A stretch of DNA of 64,000 bases from Planctomycetota bacterium (GTDB lineage: Bacteria; Planctomycetota; Phycisphaerae; Phycisphaerales; SM1A02), in NCBI GenBank assembly GCA_009926625.1, contig RFON01000001.1:124001-188000 (forward strand), given 5' to 3'. This document shows positions 28,868 to 37,180 of this stretch, piece by piece. The number at the start of each line of letters is the position of its first letter. Within the stretch, counting starts at the first letter, position 1. A model generated the notes under the pieces. It made no database searches. It saw only the letters and a list, made by a program, of their open reading frames with translations, and was not told the DNA's origin. A program made the position numbers and the translations under genes.

Positions 28868-29799
28868 GCGATGGTCAATCGATCGAAGAGGCGGTCATTG
28901 CACATGCGCTGCGCGTTGCGGGAATGCCAAGTGCTCGCGTGCCAATCGGTGCCGGCGATGACATGGCGCTCGTGAATGTCGGGAATGCCAAGGTGTTGAT
29001 CGCCGTCGACCAAGTGGTGGAAGGCGTGCATTTCCGCATGGGAACGCCGCTTGACCTCGTGGCACGGAAAGCAGTCGCGCGGAATGTGAGCGACATCGCC
29101 GCCATGGGCGCGCTGCCCGCGGCATGCGTGGCATCCGCGGTGCTGCCACTGGACATGTCCGCCGACGACGCGCGAGCACTGGTGGATGCGGTGGCTCACT
29201 GGGCGCGGTTGTTCGACTGTCCGCTCGTCGGCGGAGACACCGCCGTTCACCGAACACCAGATGCGCCGCTCACGCTCTCCGTGACCGTGCTGGCTTCCAT
29301 TCGAGCCGACGGCATCGTTGTGCGCCGCAATGGCGCGTGCGCAGGCGACACGCTGCTGATCGGTGGTCCGGTCGGGGGCTCCTTCGGCGAAGACGGACTC
29401 GGGCGTCACCTGCAGATCGAGCCGCGAGTGACGCAGGCACAACAGTTGATCGACGCGCTCGGAGGCAAGGTGCACGCGATGATCGACATCAGCGATGGAC
29501 TCGGGCGTGATGCCGCGCGCTTGGCGCATGCATCGGGCATTCGAACGGGGCGCGCGCTCCAGGCGCGCCTTTGTGCCACGGATGTACCCCTGCATGGTGG
29601 TGTCACGCTGCGGCAGGGGCTCTGCGACGGGGAGGATCATGAACTCTTGGCTGCGGTGGAGGCAGGCGCGCCGATTCCCGCTGGATGGACCGCCATCGGC
29701 AGCGTCAGGACCCCGCACGCGGGTGATGCGCGTGGGTGTGTCGTCGACGCGCTGGGCGGTGAAGTGGATGCATCGGAATTCGGATGGACACATGGGTGA
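28864..29799 (+). CDS. thiL: Thiamine-monophosphate kinase
   Basis: 311 residues, GTG start coupled to the waaA stop. Seen: IGAGDDMALVNVG (ATP/Mg), VDQVVEGVHFRMG, RKAVARNVSDIAAMGA, VGGDTAVH, MIDISDGLGRDAARLA and DGEDHELLAAVE, all ThiL signatures of the PurM-like fold. It phosphorylates thiamine monophosphate to the pyrophosphate cofactor. It overlaps tsaE by 8 nt, so waaA-thiL-tsaE form a translationally coupled unit, a common pairing in bacteria (thiL-tsaE). Confidence 0.94.
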   Translation: MSDGQSIEEAVIAHALRVAGMPSARVPIGAGDDMALVNVGNAKVLIAVDQVVEGVHFRMGTPLDLVARKAVARNVSDIAAMGALPAACVASAVLPLDMSADDARALVDAVAHWARLFDCPLVGGDTAVHRTPDAPLTLSVTVLASIRADGIVVRRNGACAGDTLLIGGPVGGSFGEDGLGRHLQIEPRVTQAQQLIDALGGKVHAMIDISDGLGRDAARLAHASGIRTGRALQARLCATDVPLHGGVTLRQGLCDGEDHELLAAVEAGAPIPAGWTAIGSVRTPHAGDARGCVVDALGGEVDASEFGWTHG

Positions 29800-30310
29800 C
29801 CAAGCCAAAGGACCTCAACGCACGGTTGATCTCAGCGGCACCGCAGAGCTCGCCGATGAGTGTGCCACCGAGGCGCTCGGTGCGCGCGTCGGTCGCGCGC
29901 TGCGGGCTGGCGATCTTGTGGCGCTTGATGGTCCGCTCGGCAGCGGCAAGACATGCCTCGTTCGCGGGATTGCACACGGCATGGGCATCGACCGAGCGCT
30001 CGTAACGAGCCCATCGTTCATCCTGATGCAGCGTTATCGCGGCGCGCCGAATGCCGCACCGACTGCCGAACCGACTGGGCTCGTCCACATCGACGCATGG
30101 CGCATGCGAAGCGAACTGGACCTCGCCGACCTCGGTCTCGACGAGATCGTTGCCGCGGGCCGAGATGTGATCGCCCTGGAATGGCCGAGCAAGGTGGAAT
30201 CGGCGCTGCCCCAGTCGATTGTTCGGATCACTCTCACCCCAACACCCACGGGAGGTCGGGTCGCCCTCATCGAGGATCAGCGCGACCGTGGCTGCGATCT
30301 CGGGCCTTGA
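29792..30310 (+). CDS. tsaE: tRNA threonylcarbamoyladenosine biosynthesis ATPase TsaE
   Basis: 172 residues. Walker A is GPLGSGKT (47-54), followed by VTSPSFILMQRY and the typical HIDAWR and DLGLDE stretch and ALEWPSKV. It works with TsaB and TsaD to make t6A at position 37 of ANN-decoding tRNAs. The start is the ATG that overlaps the thiL stop. It is somewhat longer than E. coli TsaE because of an N-terminal extension. Its 3' end overlaps the converging Fur-like gene by about 34 bp. Confidence 0.92.
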   Translation: MGDQAKGPQRTVDLSGTAELADECATEALGARVGRALRAGDLVALDGPLGSGKTCLVRGIAHGMGIDRALVTSPSFILMQRYRGAPNAAPTAEPTGLVHIDAWRMRSELDLADLGLDEIVAAGRDVIALEWPSKVESALPQSIVRITLTPTPTGGRVALIEDQRDRGCDLGP

Positions 30311-30792
30311 CCCTTGTGTGCTGGCGCCTTGGTCCCATCGGCGTCTGGACTGACCGCGTAGATCTGGAAGCGATGACCGACCGGGCTCCATCCGAGTTCC
30401 CTGCAGATTCGATTGCGCAAGGCGATCAGTTCTTCGTTCTGGAACTCGATCAGCCGACCAGACTTCATGCAGACCATGTGATCGCGCGGCTGACGGCCGT
30501 AGATCAATTGAAAGTGCGACTGCTTCGAGTTGAACAGGGCTTGCACGATGATCCCGGCGTCCTGGAGCAAATGGATGGTTCGGTACAGCGTTGCCTTCGA
30601 CACGCGTTGACTGCGCCGACGAAGTTCGAGCAGGAGCTCTTCCGCCTCAAAGACACCATCGCGAGCGATGATGGCGTCGAGAACATCCGCGCGCTCGTTC
30701 GTGTACTTCAAGCCGCGGGACTTGAGGTAGCGACGGAACACTGAGCAGAGCGGCGCCATCAATTGCCGAGGCACTGGAGATTGGGGATCCAT
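30277..30792 (-). CDS. Fur-family transcriptional regulator
   Basis: 171 residues. An N-terminal winged helix (LKSRGLKYTNERADVLDAI, recognition helix VSKATLYRTIHLLQDAG at about 64-80), then a dimerisation domain with HFQLIYGRQPRDHMVCMKSGRLIEF. It resembles Fur in the metal-binding region, but the CxxC of the structural zinc site reads C108-x-x-S111, so that site looks lost. The C-terminus carries a basic Gln/Pro tail. Likely an iron or zinc response repressor; the metal is not certain. An in-frame ATG at 30801 is an equally possible start. Convergent and overlapping with tsaE. Confidence 0.85.
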   Translation of the reverse strand: MDPQSPVPRQLMAPLCSVFRRYLKSRGLKYTNERADVLDAIIARDGVFEAEELLLELRRRSQRVSKATLYRTIHLLQDAGIIVQALFNSKQSHFQLIYGRQPRDHMVCMKSGRLIEFQNEELIALRNRICRELGWSPVGHRFQIYAVSPDADGTKAPAHKGQGPRSQPRSR

Positions 30793-30880
30793 GGAGCCCA
30801 TTCGATTCGCTGCTGATCTGGAGTGTTGGACGGGGATTGGATACCCCGAAGGTCCGAGAATGGCTGTTCTGTAAAACGAT

Positions 30881-33472
30881 CTAACGGTTGGCGAACTCCG
30901 CGAGCAAGCCATCGATGTCCGTGACTTCCGCGGCGTTTCCGAGCGATTCCGCCGCCGATCGCGCTTGCTGCAGCCAACGCACCGCATCCGCTGCGTTGCC
31001 AAGATCTGCGGCCGCTCTGCCGGCGGTCTTGAGTGCCACGAGTCTCATGTTGGCGGGAATCGCCCCTTCCGCGGCGTTCGCATACGGCAGTGCCGTCTCC
31101 AGTGCCTCGGCGGGACGGCCAACCTTCATGTACTGCCGAGCCAGCGATACGGCCGGTCCAGCAGCTTGGCGATTTCCAGCGCCGTGCAACTCGTGAAGTC
31201 CGGAAACGCACTCTTCCCAAAGATTGATCGCAGCCTCGGCTCGGTTCATCTCGGTTGCGTACATGAACGCGAGGTTGTGCAGCGAGGTCAGCGTCGAAGG
31301 ATTCCTGTCGCCAAGAGCGCGGCGCTTTCGAGCGATGTTGTCGAGATACACCTGCTCCGCCTCGTCGTGGCGATGCTGCAGTTCAAGGACCATCCCGAGG
31401 TTGCCTTGCACGGTCAGCGTCGTCTTCGCATCGAGTCCCGACTTTGCCTCAAACCGCGAAAGCAGATCGCGGTAGATCGCCTCTGCCTCCTCGAGGCGCT
31501 TGGTGTCGCGGAGGATGCCCGCGAGGTTGTTTCGGGCAATGAGCGTGTGCGGGTGATCCGCGCCGAGCACTCGCGACATTCCTTCCGTCACCGACCGAAG
31601 TGCCTCTTCCGAAGCACTGGTGTCACCGAGCGACTTGAGCACGACCGCGAGGCTGTTCCGCGCCAACAGTGAATCTGGTGAATCCGCACCAAAGACACGC
31701 TGTCGGATTGCCACGGACTCTTCCAACATGGTGCGTGCCGCCTCCAACTTGCCCGTCCGCCGCAGCACATCGGAAAGGTTGTCGAGGGTTCGAAGCGTGC
31801 TCACATGTTCGATGCCCAGTGCTGTTCGCTTGCGAGAGAGCACATCGGCGTACAAGTCAGCTGCCTCGCTAGGTCGACCCTGCTCGTCGCGGAGCCATGC
31901 AAGGTTGTGCATCGACATCAACAGATGCTCGTGACCCTCTGGAAGGCGGCGCCTGCGCACCTCAAGCACCTGCTCAAAGAGCGGCGCAGCCTCGTCGCGC
32001 TGCCCGTTCAAGAGCAACGCATTCGCCAACTCGTTCCGCGCAACCATCAAGCGGCCATCTTCTGCCCCGAGGGTCTCACTCAGGAGTTGCTCATGAAGCC
32101 GCAGATGATGCAGCGCCAAGTCGTACTTTCCGATGGCTCGGTAGGCGATGCCGGCGACCGAGTGCGCATCAGCCGCCAGTTCCGCGTCATCCGCGAAGGT
32201 GCGGTCAATGTCGGCAACGGCCTCCGCAAGGATGGTCTCCATGAGGCGCGTGTCCATCCCCTTGGCCGTATCAGGATCGACGGCAGTCAGCATGGTCGTG
32301 TTGAAGTCGTGAAGGCGCGTTGCGCGCGCGAGTTGAAAGCGCGCCTCGGAAAGTCCAATGGCCATCAAGACCACACCCGTGGTGACCGCTGCTGCCACAA
32401 CGCCTCCAGCGGCGAGGACGAACCGCTTTCGCCGCGCAAACAACCGCAGTCGAGTCAGGGTCGAAGGCGGCGAGGCTTCAACCGGCTCATACGCAAGGAA
32501 TCGATGCACATCCGCCGAAAGCTCTTGGCAGGTCTGGTAGCGATCATTCGGCAGCGGCTCAAGGCAGCGCATCACGATGGCGTCGAGTTGTCCGTGAACG
32601 CGGTCCATCAAGCGGTTCACGCGCAGCTGACGCCGCGCAGCGCGATCTTCCATGTCCGCGGGCGCGGTTGCCGCGGCCATCTGCAGCCGCACGCTCGGGG
32701 GCAAGACCCGCGTCTCGAGCAATCGCTGCAGTTCTGCAACCGACTTCGAGCGAAGCGTGTCGATCTCGCGCGCGGGCAGTCCCGTGATCAACTGATAGAG
32801 CGCCAACCCAAGTGCATAGATGTCCGCGCGTGTGTCGAGCACGGCGGCGGGATCGCACTGCTCCGGCGCCATCGCATCGAGGGTTCCCGCTGACTCGCGC
32901 ACGCCATCTCCTTGCCGCGAATCGATCTCCTCGAAGAGCCGCGAGACTCCAAAGTCGATGATTTTCACCAGCGGTTGTCCGTCCACCTCTCGCACCAGGA
33001 TGTTTGCCGACTTCAGGTCAAGGTGAATGATCCCGCGCGCATGCGCATGCGCGACGGCGAGCGCCACCTGCTGGAAGACGAGCAGCCGCTGATTGAGTGA
33101 CAACTTTCGTTCGTCGCACCATTGAAGCAGCGGCCGACCATCGACCCACTCCATCAACAAGTACGGGCGAGCATCGGACATCGTGCCGGCTGAAAACACC
33201 TGTGCAATGTTGGGATGGTTCAGTTGCGCCAAGAGCCGACCCTCGGCTGCTAGCCGCTCGCGCACTGCCTCGCTCGGCAGCGGGGATCGCAGCACCTTGA
33301 CGGCCACTTTTCGTACCAAGGACCCCTGCTGCTCGCACAGCCAGACGCAACCGAAACCTCCGCTGGCGATCAGCCGCTCCGGCACCACGCCTGGAATGCA
33401 CGGCGGGCGCCCATCCACGCCGCCTTCGCCGACATCCCACAGCGCATTGCTATGCACCCCGCTCATTGGCAC
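30881..33472 (-). CDS. Membrane Ser/Thr protein kinase with C-terminal TPR array
   Basis: 863 residues. Eukaryote-like kinase domain (about 30-300): Gly-rich loop IASGGFGCVW (35-44), Lys59 in VAVKVL, catalytic loop HLDLKSANIL (150-159, with Leu151 where HRD has Arg), and DFG at 173-175. A transmembrane helix follows at about 345-368, then an extracytoplasmic array of kinesin-light-chain-type TPRs (about 410-850). Absence of the HRD arginine marks a non-RD kinase that would not need activation-loop phosphorylation in the usual way. The kinase-TM-TPR architecture is common in planctomycetes. Substrate and signal unknown. Confidence 0.93.
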   Translation of the reverse strand: MPMSGVHSNALWDVGEGGVDGRPPCIPGVVPERLIASGGFGCVWLCEQQGSLVRKVAVKVLRSPLPSEAVRERLAAEGRLLAQLNHPNIAQVFSAGTMSDARPYLLMEWVDGRPLLQWCDERKLSLNQRLLVFQQVALAVAHAHARGIIHLDLKSANILVREVDGQPLVKIIDFGVSRLFEEIDSRQGDGVRESAGTLDAMAPEQCDPAAVLDTRADIYALGLALYQLITGLPAREIDTLRSKSVAELQRLLETRVLPPSVRLQMAAATAPADMEDRAARRQLRVNRLMDRVHGQLDAIVMRCLEPLPNDRYQTCQELSADVHRFLAYEPVEASPPSTLTRLRLFARRKRFVLAAGGVVAAAVTTGVVLMAIGLSEARFQLARATRLHDFNTTMLTAVDPDTAKGMDTRLMETILAEAVADIDRTFADDAELAADAHSVAGIAYRAIGKYDLALHHLRLHEQLLSETLGAEDGRLMVARNELANALLLNGQRDEAAPLFEQVLEVRRRRLPEGHEHLLMSMHNLAWLRDEQGRPSEAADLYADVLSRKRTALGIEHVSTLRTLDNLSDVLRRTGKLEAARTMLEESVAIRQRVFGADSPDSLLARNSLAVVLKSLGDTSASEEALRSVTEGMSRVLGADHPHTLIARNNLAGILRDTKRLEEAEAIYRDLLSRFEAKSGLDAKTTLTVQGNLGMVLELQHRHDEAEQVYLDNIARKRRALGDRNPSTLTSLHNLAFMYATEMNRAEAAINLWEECVSGLHELHGAGNRQAAGPAVSLARQYMKVGRPAEALETALPYANAAEGAIPANMRLVALKTAGRAAADLGNAADAVRWLQQARSAAESLGNAAEVTDIDGLLAEFANR

Positions 33473-34741
33473 TCAAATCCTCGATGAATCGATCTGCATC
33501 GCGACAGTCGCCCCGCTGCCGAGCCCGAGGCCAAAGGCTGAATGCACCGTCTCGAGGGCGCGCTGCCCTTCCGCATGATCGATGATGCAACTGATCTTGA
33601 TCTCACTCGTTGTGATGTTCTGAATGCCGATCCCAGCGTCGCCGAGCGAGCGGAACATTCGGCTCGCGACGCCTGCATGGCTCTTCATCCCGACGCCGAC
33701 CACCGACACCTTCGCCAAGCCGACCTCCACGGACATCTCGCCCTCGCCAAGTTCAGCCAGCGTTCGTGCAACGATCTGCTTGGCATCGCCGAGATCCCCA
33801 TGCTCCACGGTGAATGCGATCATGGTGGATGGCCCCTGTTCCGTCTGGACGATGTCGTCGACCACGATGTTGGAGTGCGCGAGCGCTGAAAAGAGCCGCC
33901 CCTGCAGTCCGACGGCGTTGCGGACCTGTCGGATGCTGACCCGACCAAGTTCGTCCTTCAATGCGCACCCGACGACGGCAAGTTCTTCCATGGATGAATT
34001 CTCCCTTGAAATCATGGTTCCTTGATCAGGCTTCTGGCTGTGCCGCACATGGATGGGCACGCCGTAACGCTCGCCGAACAGCACCGCACGCGCGTGCATG
34101 ACGCCCGCGCCGAGCGCCGCAAGTTCAAGCATCTCCTCGTACGAAATGCGCGGCAACTTCACCGCATGACGGACAAGCCGCGGATCCGCGGTGTACACGC
34201 CATCGACATCCGTGAAGATCTCACAGCATCCCCCTTGATCGCGAACGCGCAGCGCAGCCGCGATGGCGACAGCCGTCGTGTCGCTGCCGCCACGACCAAG
34301 CGTCGTCACTTCGCCGTCATCACTCGTGCCTTGGAACCCCGCCACCACGGGAATCTCACCGCGCGAGAGCATCCGCTCGAGCCTCCCGCAGTCGATGCGC
34401 GTCACCCTCGCACGACCGTGCACACCGTCGGTTCGAATGCCAGCCTGCCCACCCGTGAGTGCGCCTGCTGCACAACCCAGTTCGCGCAGCGCCATCGCCA
34501 CGAGTGCAACACTTGCCTGCTCACCCGTTGCCATCAGCATGTCAAGCTCGCGCCGATCCGGCACTGGGCTGATGCGCTCGGCGAGTTCGATCAGGTCGTC
34601 CGTCGTGCGTCCCATCGCACTTGCGACAACAACGACATCGAAGCCAGCCTTGCGTGCGTCCGCCACCCGCGCCGCCGCCCGCCGAATGCGTTCGGGATCC
34701 GCAACGCTGGTGCCTCCGAACTTCTGCACAATTGTCGGCAT
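33473..34741 (-). CDS. lysC: Aspartokinase
   Basis: 422 residues. Seen: VQKFGGTSVADPERI at the N-terminus, the aspartate-binding VVASAMG...DDLIELA, GFQGTSDDGEVTTLGRGGSDTTAVAIAAAL and EIFTDVDGVYTADPRLV, with two C-terminal ACT-type regulatory repeats (about 270-415; VGVGMKSHAGVASRMF). It makes 4-phospho-aspartate, the first step to lysine, threonine and methionine; ACT domains imply feedback control. An upstream in-frame TTG at 34747 is less likely than the ATG at 34741. Convergent neighbours are absent; typA follows upstream on the same strand by 12 bp. Confidence 0.95.
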   Translation of the reverse strand: MPTIVQKFGGTSVADPERIRRAAARVADARKAGFDVVVVASAMGRTTDDLIELAERISPVPDRRELDMLMATGEQASVALVAMALRELGCAAGALTGGQAGIRTDGVHGRARVTRIDCGRLERMLSRGEIPVVAGFQGTSDDGEVTTLGRGGSDTTAVAIAAALRVRDQGGCCEIFTDVDGVYTADPRLVRHAVKLPRISYEEMLELAALGAGVMHARAVLFGERYGVPIHVRHSQKPDQGTMISRENSSMEELAVVGCALKDELGRVSIRQVRNAVGLQGRLFSALAHSNIVVDDIVQTEQGPSTMIAFTVEHGDLGDAKQIVARTLAELGEGEMSVEVGLAKVSVVGVGMKSHAGVASRMFRSLGDAGIGIQNITTSEIKISCIIDHAEGQRALETVHSAFGLGLGSGATVAMQIDSSRI

Positions 34742-34753
34742 CCCCAAGGGATG

Positions 34754-36649
34754 TTAGACGGAACCCGCGGATGCGCCTTCGTCTGCCGCTGCCGCTGCCT
34801 CTCGGTCCTTCTGCTGGCGGGTCAGGCGTCGTCGATCGCTCTCCTTCAGGATCCGCTTTCGGATTCGAATCGCCGTCGGAGTGATCTCGACCAGTTCATC
34901 GGACTCGAGGTACTCCAGTGCCGACTCCAAGGTCAGCGGCCGCGGCGCCTTCAGGACCACGGTCGCTTCCTTGTTGGACTCGCGCACATTGGACATCGCC
35001 TTGGCCTTGACCACGTTGACGTGCAAGTCGTTGTCTCGATTGTGTTCGCCAACGACCATCCCTTCGTAGATCACATCCGCGTTCGACACAAACATGACCC
35101 CGCGATCCGCCAGATTCAGGAGGGAATAGGTCGTTGCCGTCCCTGGCTCGACAGCCACCATGACTCCATTGATGCGTTTGCGCGGCGCCATGCGCACAGG
35201 GCGATAGTCGCAGAACGAGTGGTGCATCACTGCTTCGCCGCCCGTTGCGTTGAGGATGCGATTGCGGAGTCCGATGAGTCCACGCGCGGGGATGTCCGCT
35301 TCGATGTGTGTGCGCGAGCCGCGCATGTCGACCTTGGTCACCTCGGCACCTCGTTGTCCGATCAACTCCATCGCCGGTCCCATCGCGTGCTGCGCGACAT
35401 CGAGCACGAGGCGCTCATACGGCTCGTGGCGCACCCCGCCGATCTCACGCTCGATCACATTTGGCTTCCCGACGGTCAACTCGAACCCTTCCCGTCGCAT
35501 CGTCTCGAGCAACACGCCCAGATGCAGCAGACCGCGTCCAGAGACATGAAACTCCTCTGCACCATCGCCAGGCGCGACCCGAAGCGCCACATTGGACCGC
35601 AACTCGCGCTCGAGGCGCTCGGCGATCTGACGACTGGTCACGAACTTGCCTTCGCGGCCGACGAGCGGCCCGTCGTTGATGCGGAAGACCATGTGCAGGG
35701 TCGGCTCATCCACATGAACGCGCGGCAGCGGCTTCGGCGAATCCAACTGGCACACGGTGTCGCCGATCTCGATGTCGGTGATGCCTTCGATCAGGCACAG
35801 GTCCCCTGCTTCGATCACGCTCGCCGAGGCACGCGCGAGTCCCTCAAAGCGCTTGATCCCTGACACCTGCGCCTTCCGCACAGAGCCATCGGACTTGCAC
35901 ACCGCGACGGGGCCTGGTTGCAGCGTTCCCTCGAAGACCCGCCCGATCCCGAGGCGCCCCACATAATCGTTGGAGTCGAGATTGACGACGAGGAATTGCA
36001 ACGATTCCTTCGGATCGCCCGTTGGTGGTGGCACATGCTCCGCGATCACCGCAAAGAGATCCTCGACCCCATGCGTCCGATCCTCGCGGTCGCGGCTCGC
36101 CCATCCCTCGCGGCCCGACGCCCAGACGATCGGGAAGTCGAGCGCACGATCGTTCGCGCCGAGGTCGACCAGCAGGTCGAAGACCTCGTCCACCACCGCA
36201 TCGGGACGCGCGTCGGGGCGATCACACTTGTTCACGACCAGGATCGGGCGCAGTCCAACCTCCAGTGCCTTGGAAAGCACGAAGCGAGTCTGCGGCATCG
36301 GTCCCTCCATCGCGTCCGCCAACAACAGGCAGCCGTCCGCCATGCGCAGCACGCGCTCCACCTCACCGCCGAAATCCGCGTGCCCCGGCGTGTCGATGAT
36401 GTTGACGCGGATCGGTTGGTCCTTGCATGGTCCCCGAGTCACCACATGGTCCACCGCACAGTTCTTCGAGAGAATGGTGATGCCGCGCTCGCGTTCAAGC
36501 GGGTTCGAATCCATGACGCATTCGGCGTCCTGCTCCACTTCACTCGCGGCGCTTGATGAACGAAGCAGCGCATCCACAAGGGTTGTCTTCCCATGGTCAA
36601 CATGCGCGATGATGGCGACATTTCGAATGATGGATCGGTCGTATGGCAT
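34754..36649 (-). CDS. typA: Ribosome-associated GTPase TypA/BipA
   Basis: 631 residues with the translational GTPase order: G1 HVDHGKTTLVDALL, the RERGITI switch, DTPGHADFGGEV, NKCDRPDA, then EF-G-like domains II-V (LLHLGVLLETMRREGFEL, C-terminal RGLIGLRNRILNATGGEAVMHHSF). It acts at the ribosome in stress and in 50S assembly. The ATG at 36649 is chosen by homology (MPYDRSIIRNVAIIAHVDHG); the frame continues upstream but overlaps a divergent gene. An acidic Asp/Glu-rich C-terminal tail ends it. Probably co-transcribed with lysC. Confidence 0.96.
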   Translation of the reverse strand: MPYDRSIIRNVAIIAHVDHGKTTLVDALLRSSSAASEVEQDAECVMDSNPLERERGITILSKNCAVDHVVTRGPCKDQPIRVNIIDTPGHADFGGEVERVLRMADGCLLLADAMEGPMPQTRFVLSKALEVGLRPILVVNKCDRPDARPDAVVDEVFDLLVDLGANDRALDFPIVWASGREGWASRDREDRTHGVEDLFAVIAEHVPPPTGDPKESLQFLVVNLDSNDYVGRLGIGRVFEGTLQPGPVAVCKSDGSVRKAQVSGIKRFEGLARASASVIEAGDLCLIEGITDIEIGDTVCQLDSPKPLPRVHVDEPTLHMVFRINDGPLVGREGKFVTSRQIAERLERELRSNVALRVAPGDGAEEFHVSGRGLLHLGVLLETMRREGFELTVGKPNVIEREIGGVRHEPYERLVLDVAQHAMGPAMELIGQRGAEVTKVDMRGSRTHIEADIPARGLIGLRNRILNATGGEAVMHHSFCDYRPVRMAPRKRINGVMVAVEPGTATTYSLLNLADRGVMFVSNADVIYEGMVVGEHNRDNDLHVNVVKAKAMSNVRESNKEATVVLKAPRPLTLESALEYLESDELVEITPTAIRIRKRILKESDRRRLTRQQKDREAAAAADEGASAGSV

Positions 36650-36685
36650 CAGGGGTTCGGGTAGAGTCTTGCAAGCGTACACACC

Positions 36686-37132
36686 ATGGGCGAAATCCAA
36701 GTCAAGACCAACGAGGGGGTGACTGGCAACCCACCTCATTCGGCGTCATCGACCGTTGCTCCCGCGCAAGAGTGGCAGCGGCCGTCATGGATCCGCATCG
36801 TGCTCGCACTCGGCGTTGCCATCGCATCGGATGCGTTCTCATTTCTCACGAGCAGCCTGATCATCACATTGCCCGCGGTTTTTGCAGTCGATGCAGTGAC
36901 CGCGACCCTCCTGTGGCTCGCGCTCGGGCGTCCGCTCTTGATCCTGCCGATTCTCGCTGCCGAAGCGATTCCAGGCGTCGGAACCTTGCCGCTGTGGACG
37001 GTCGTCGTCGTGTTGATCTCGATCTTTGGACGGATTCCGGGTCGCGACCCGACCAAGGCTCTCTCGGACGCGACGGCTCGCCTCTCGAATCCCACTGACA
37101 CCGTTGCACCGCCGCGTCAGGCGAAACCCTGA
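36686..37132 (+). CDS. Small integral membrane protein, unrecognised
   Basis: 148 residues: a polar N-terminus (about 1-33), then two to three transmembrane helices (about 36-58, 60-80 and 88-112; FLTSSLIITLPAVFAVDAVTAT, GRPLLILPILAAEAIPGVGTLPLW) and a basic, Pro-rich tail. Conserved-looking ends include PGVGTLPLWTVVV. It starts 36 bp from the divergent typA. Function unknown; the layout resembles small membrane proteins of the YkvA/TMEM-like kind only in general form. Confidence 0.65.
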   Translation: MGEIQVKTNEGVTGNPPHSASSTVAPAQEWQRPSWIRIVLALGVAIASDAFSFLTSSLIITLPAVFAVDAVTATLLWLALGRPLLILPILAAEAIPGVGTLPLWTVVVVLISIFGRIPGRDPTKALSDATARLSNPTDTVAPPRQAKP

Positions 37133-37180
37133 CGCCACTCTGCGAAGTCCTGCGCGCCCGCACGCCGAAGGCAGAAGAGA

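Noticed and set aside
34022-35863. 613-codon open frame on the plus strand
   Set aside because: Antisense to lysC and typA, which have complete motifs.
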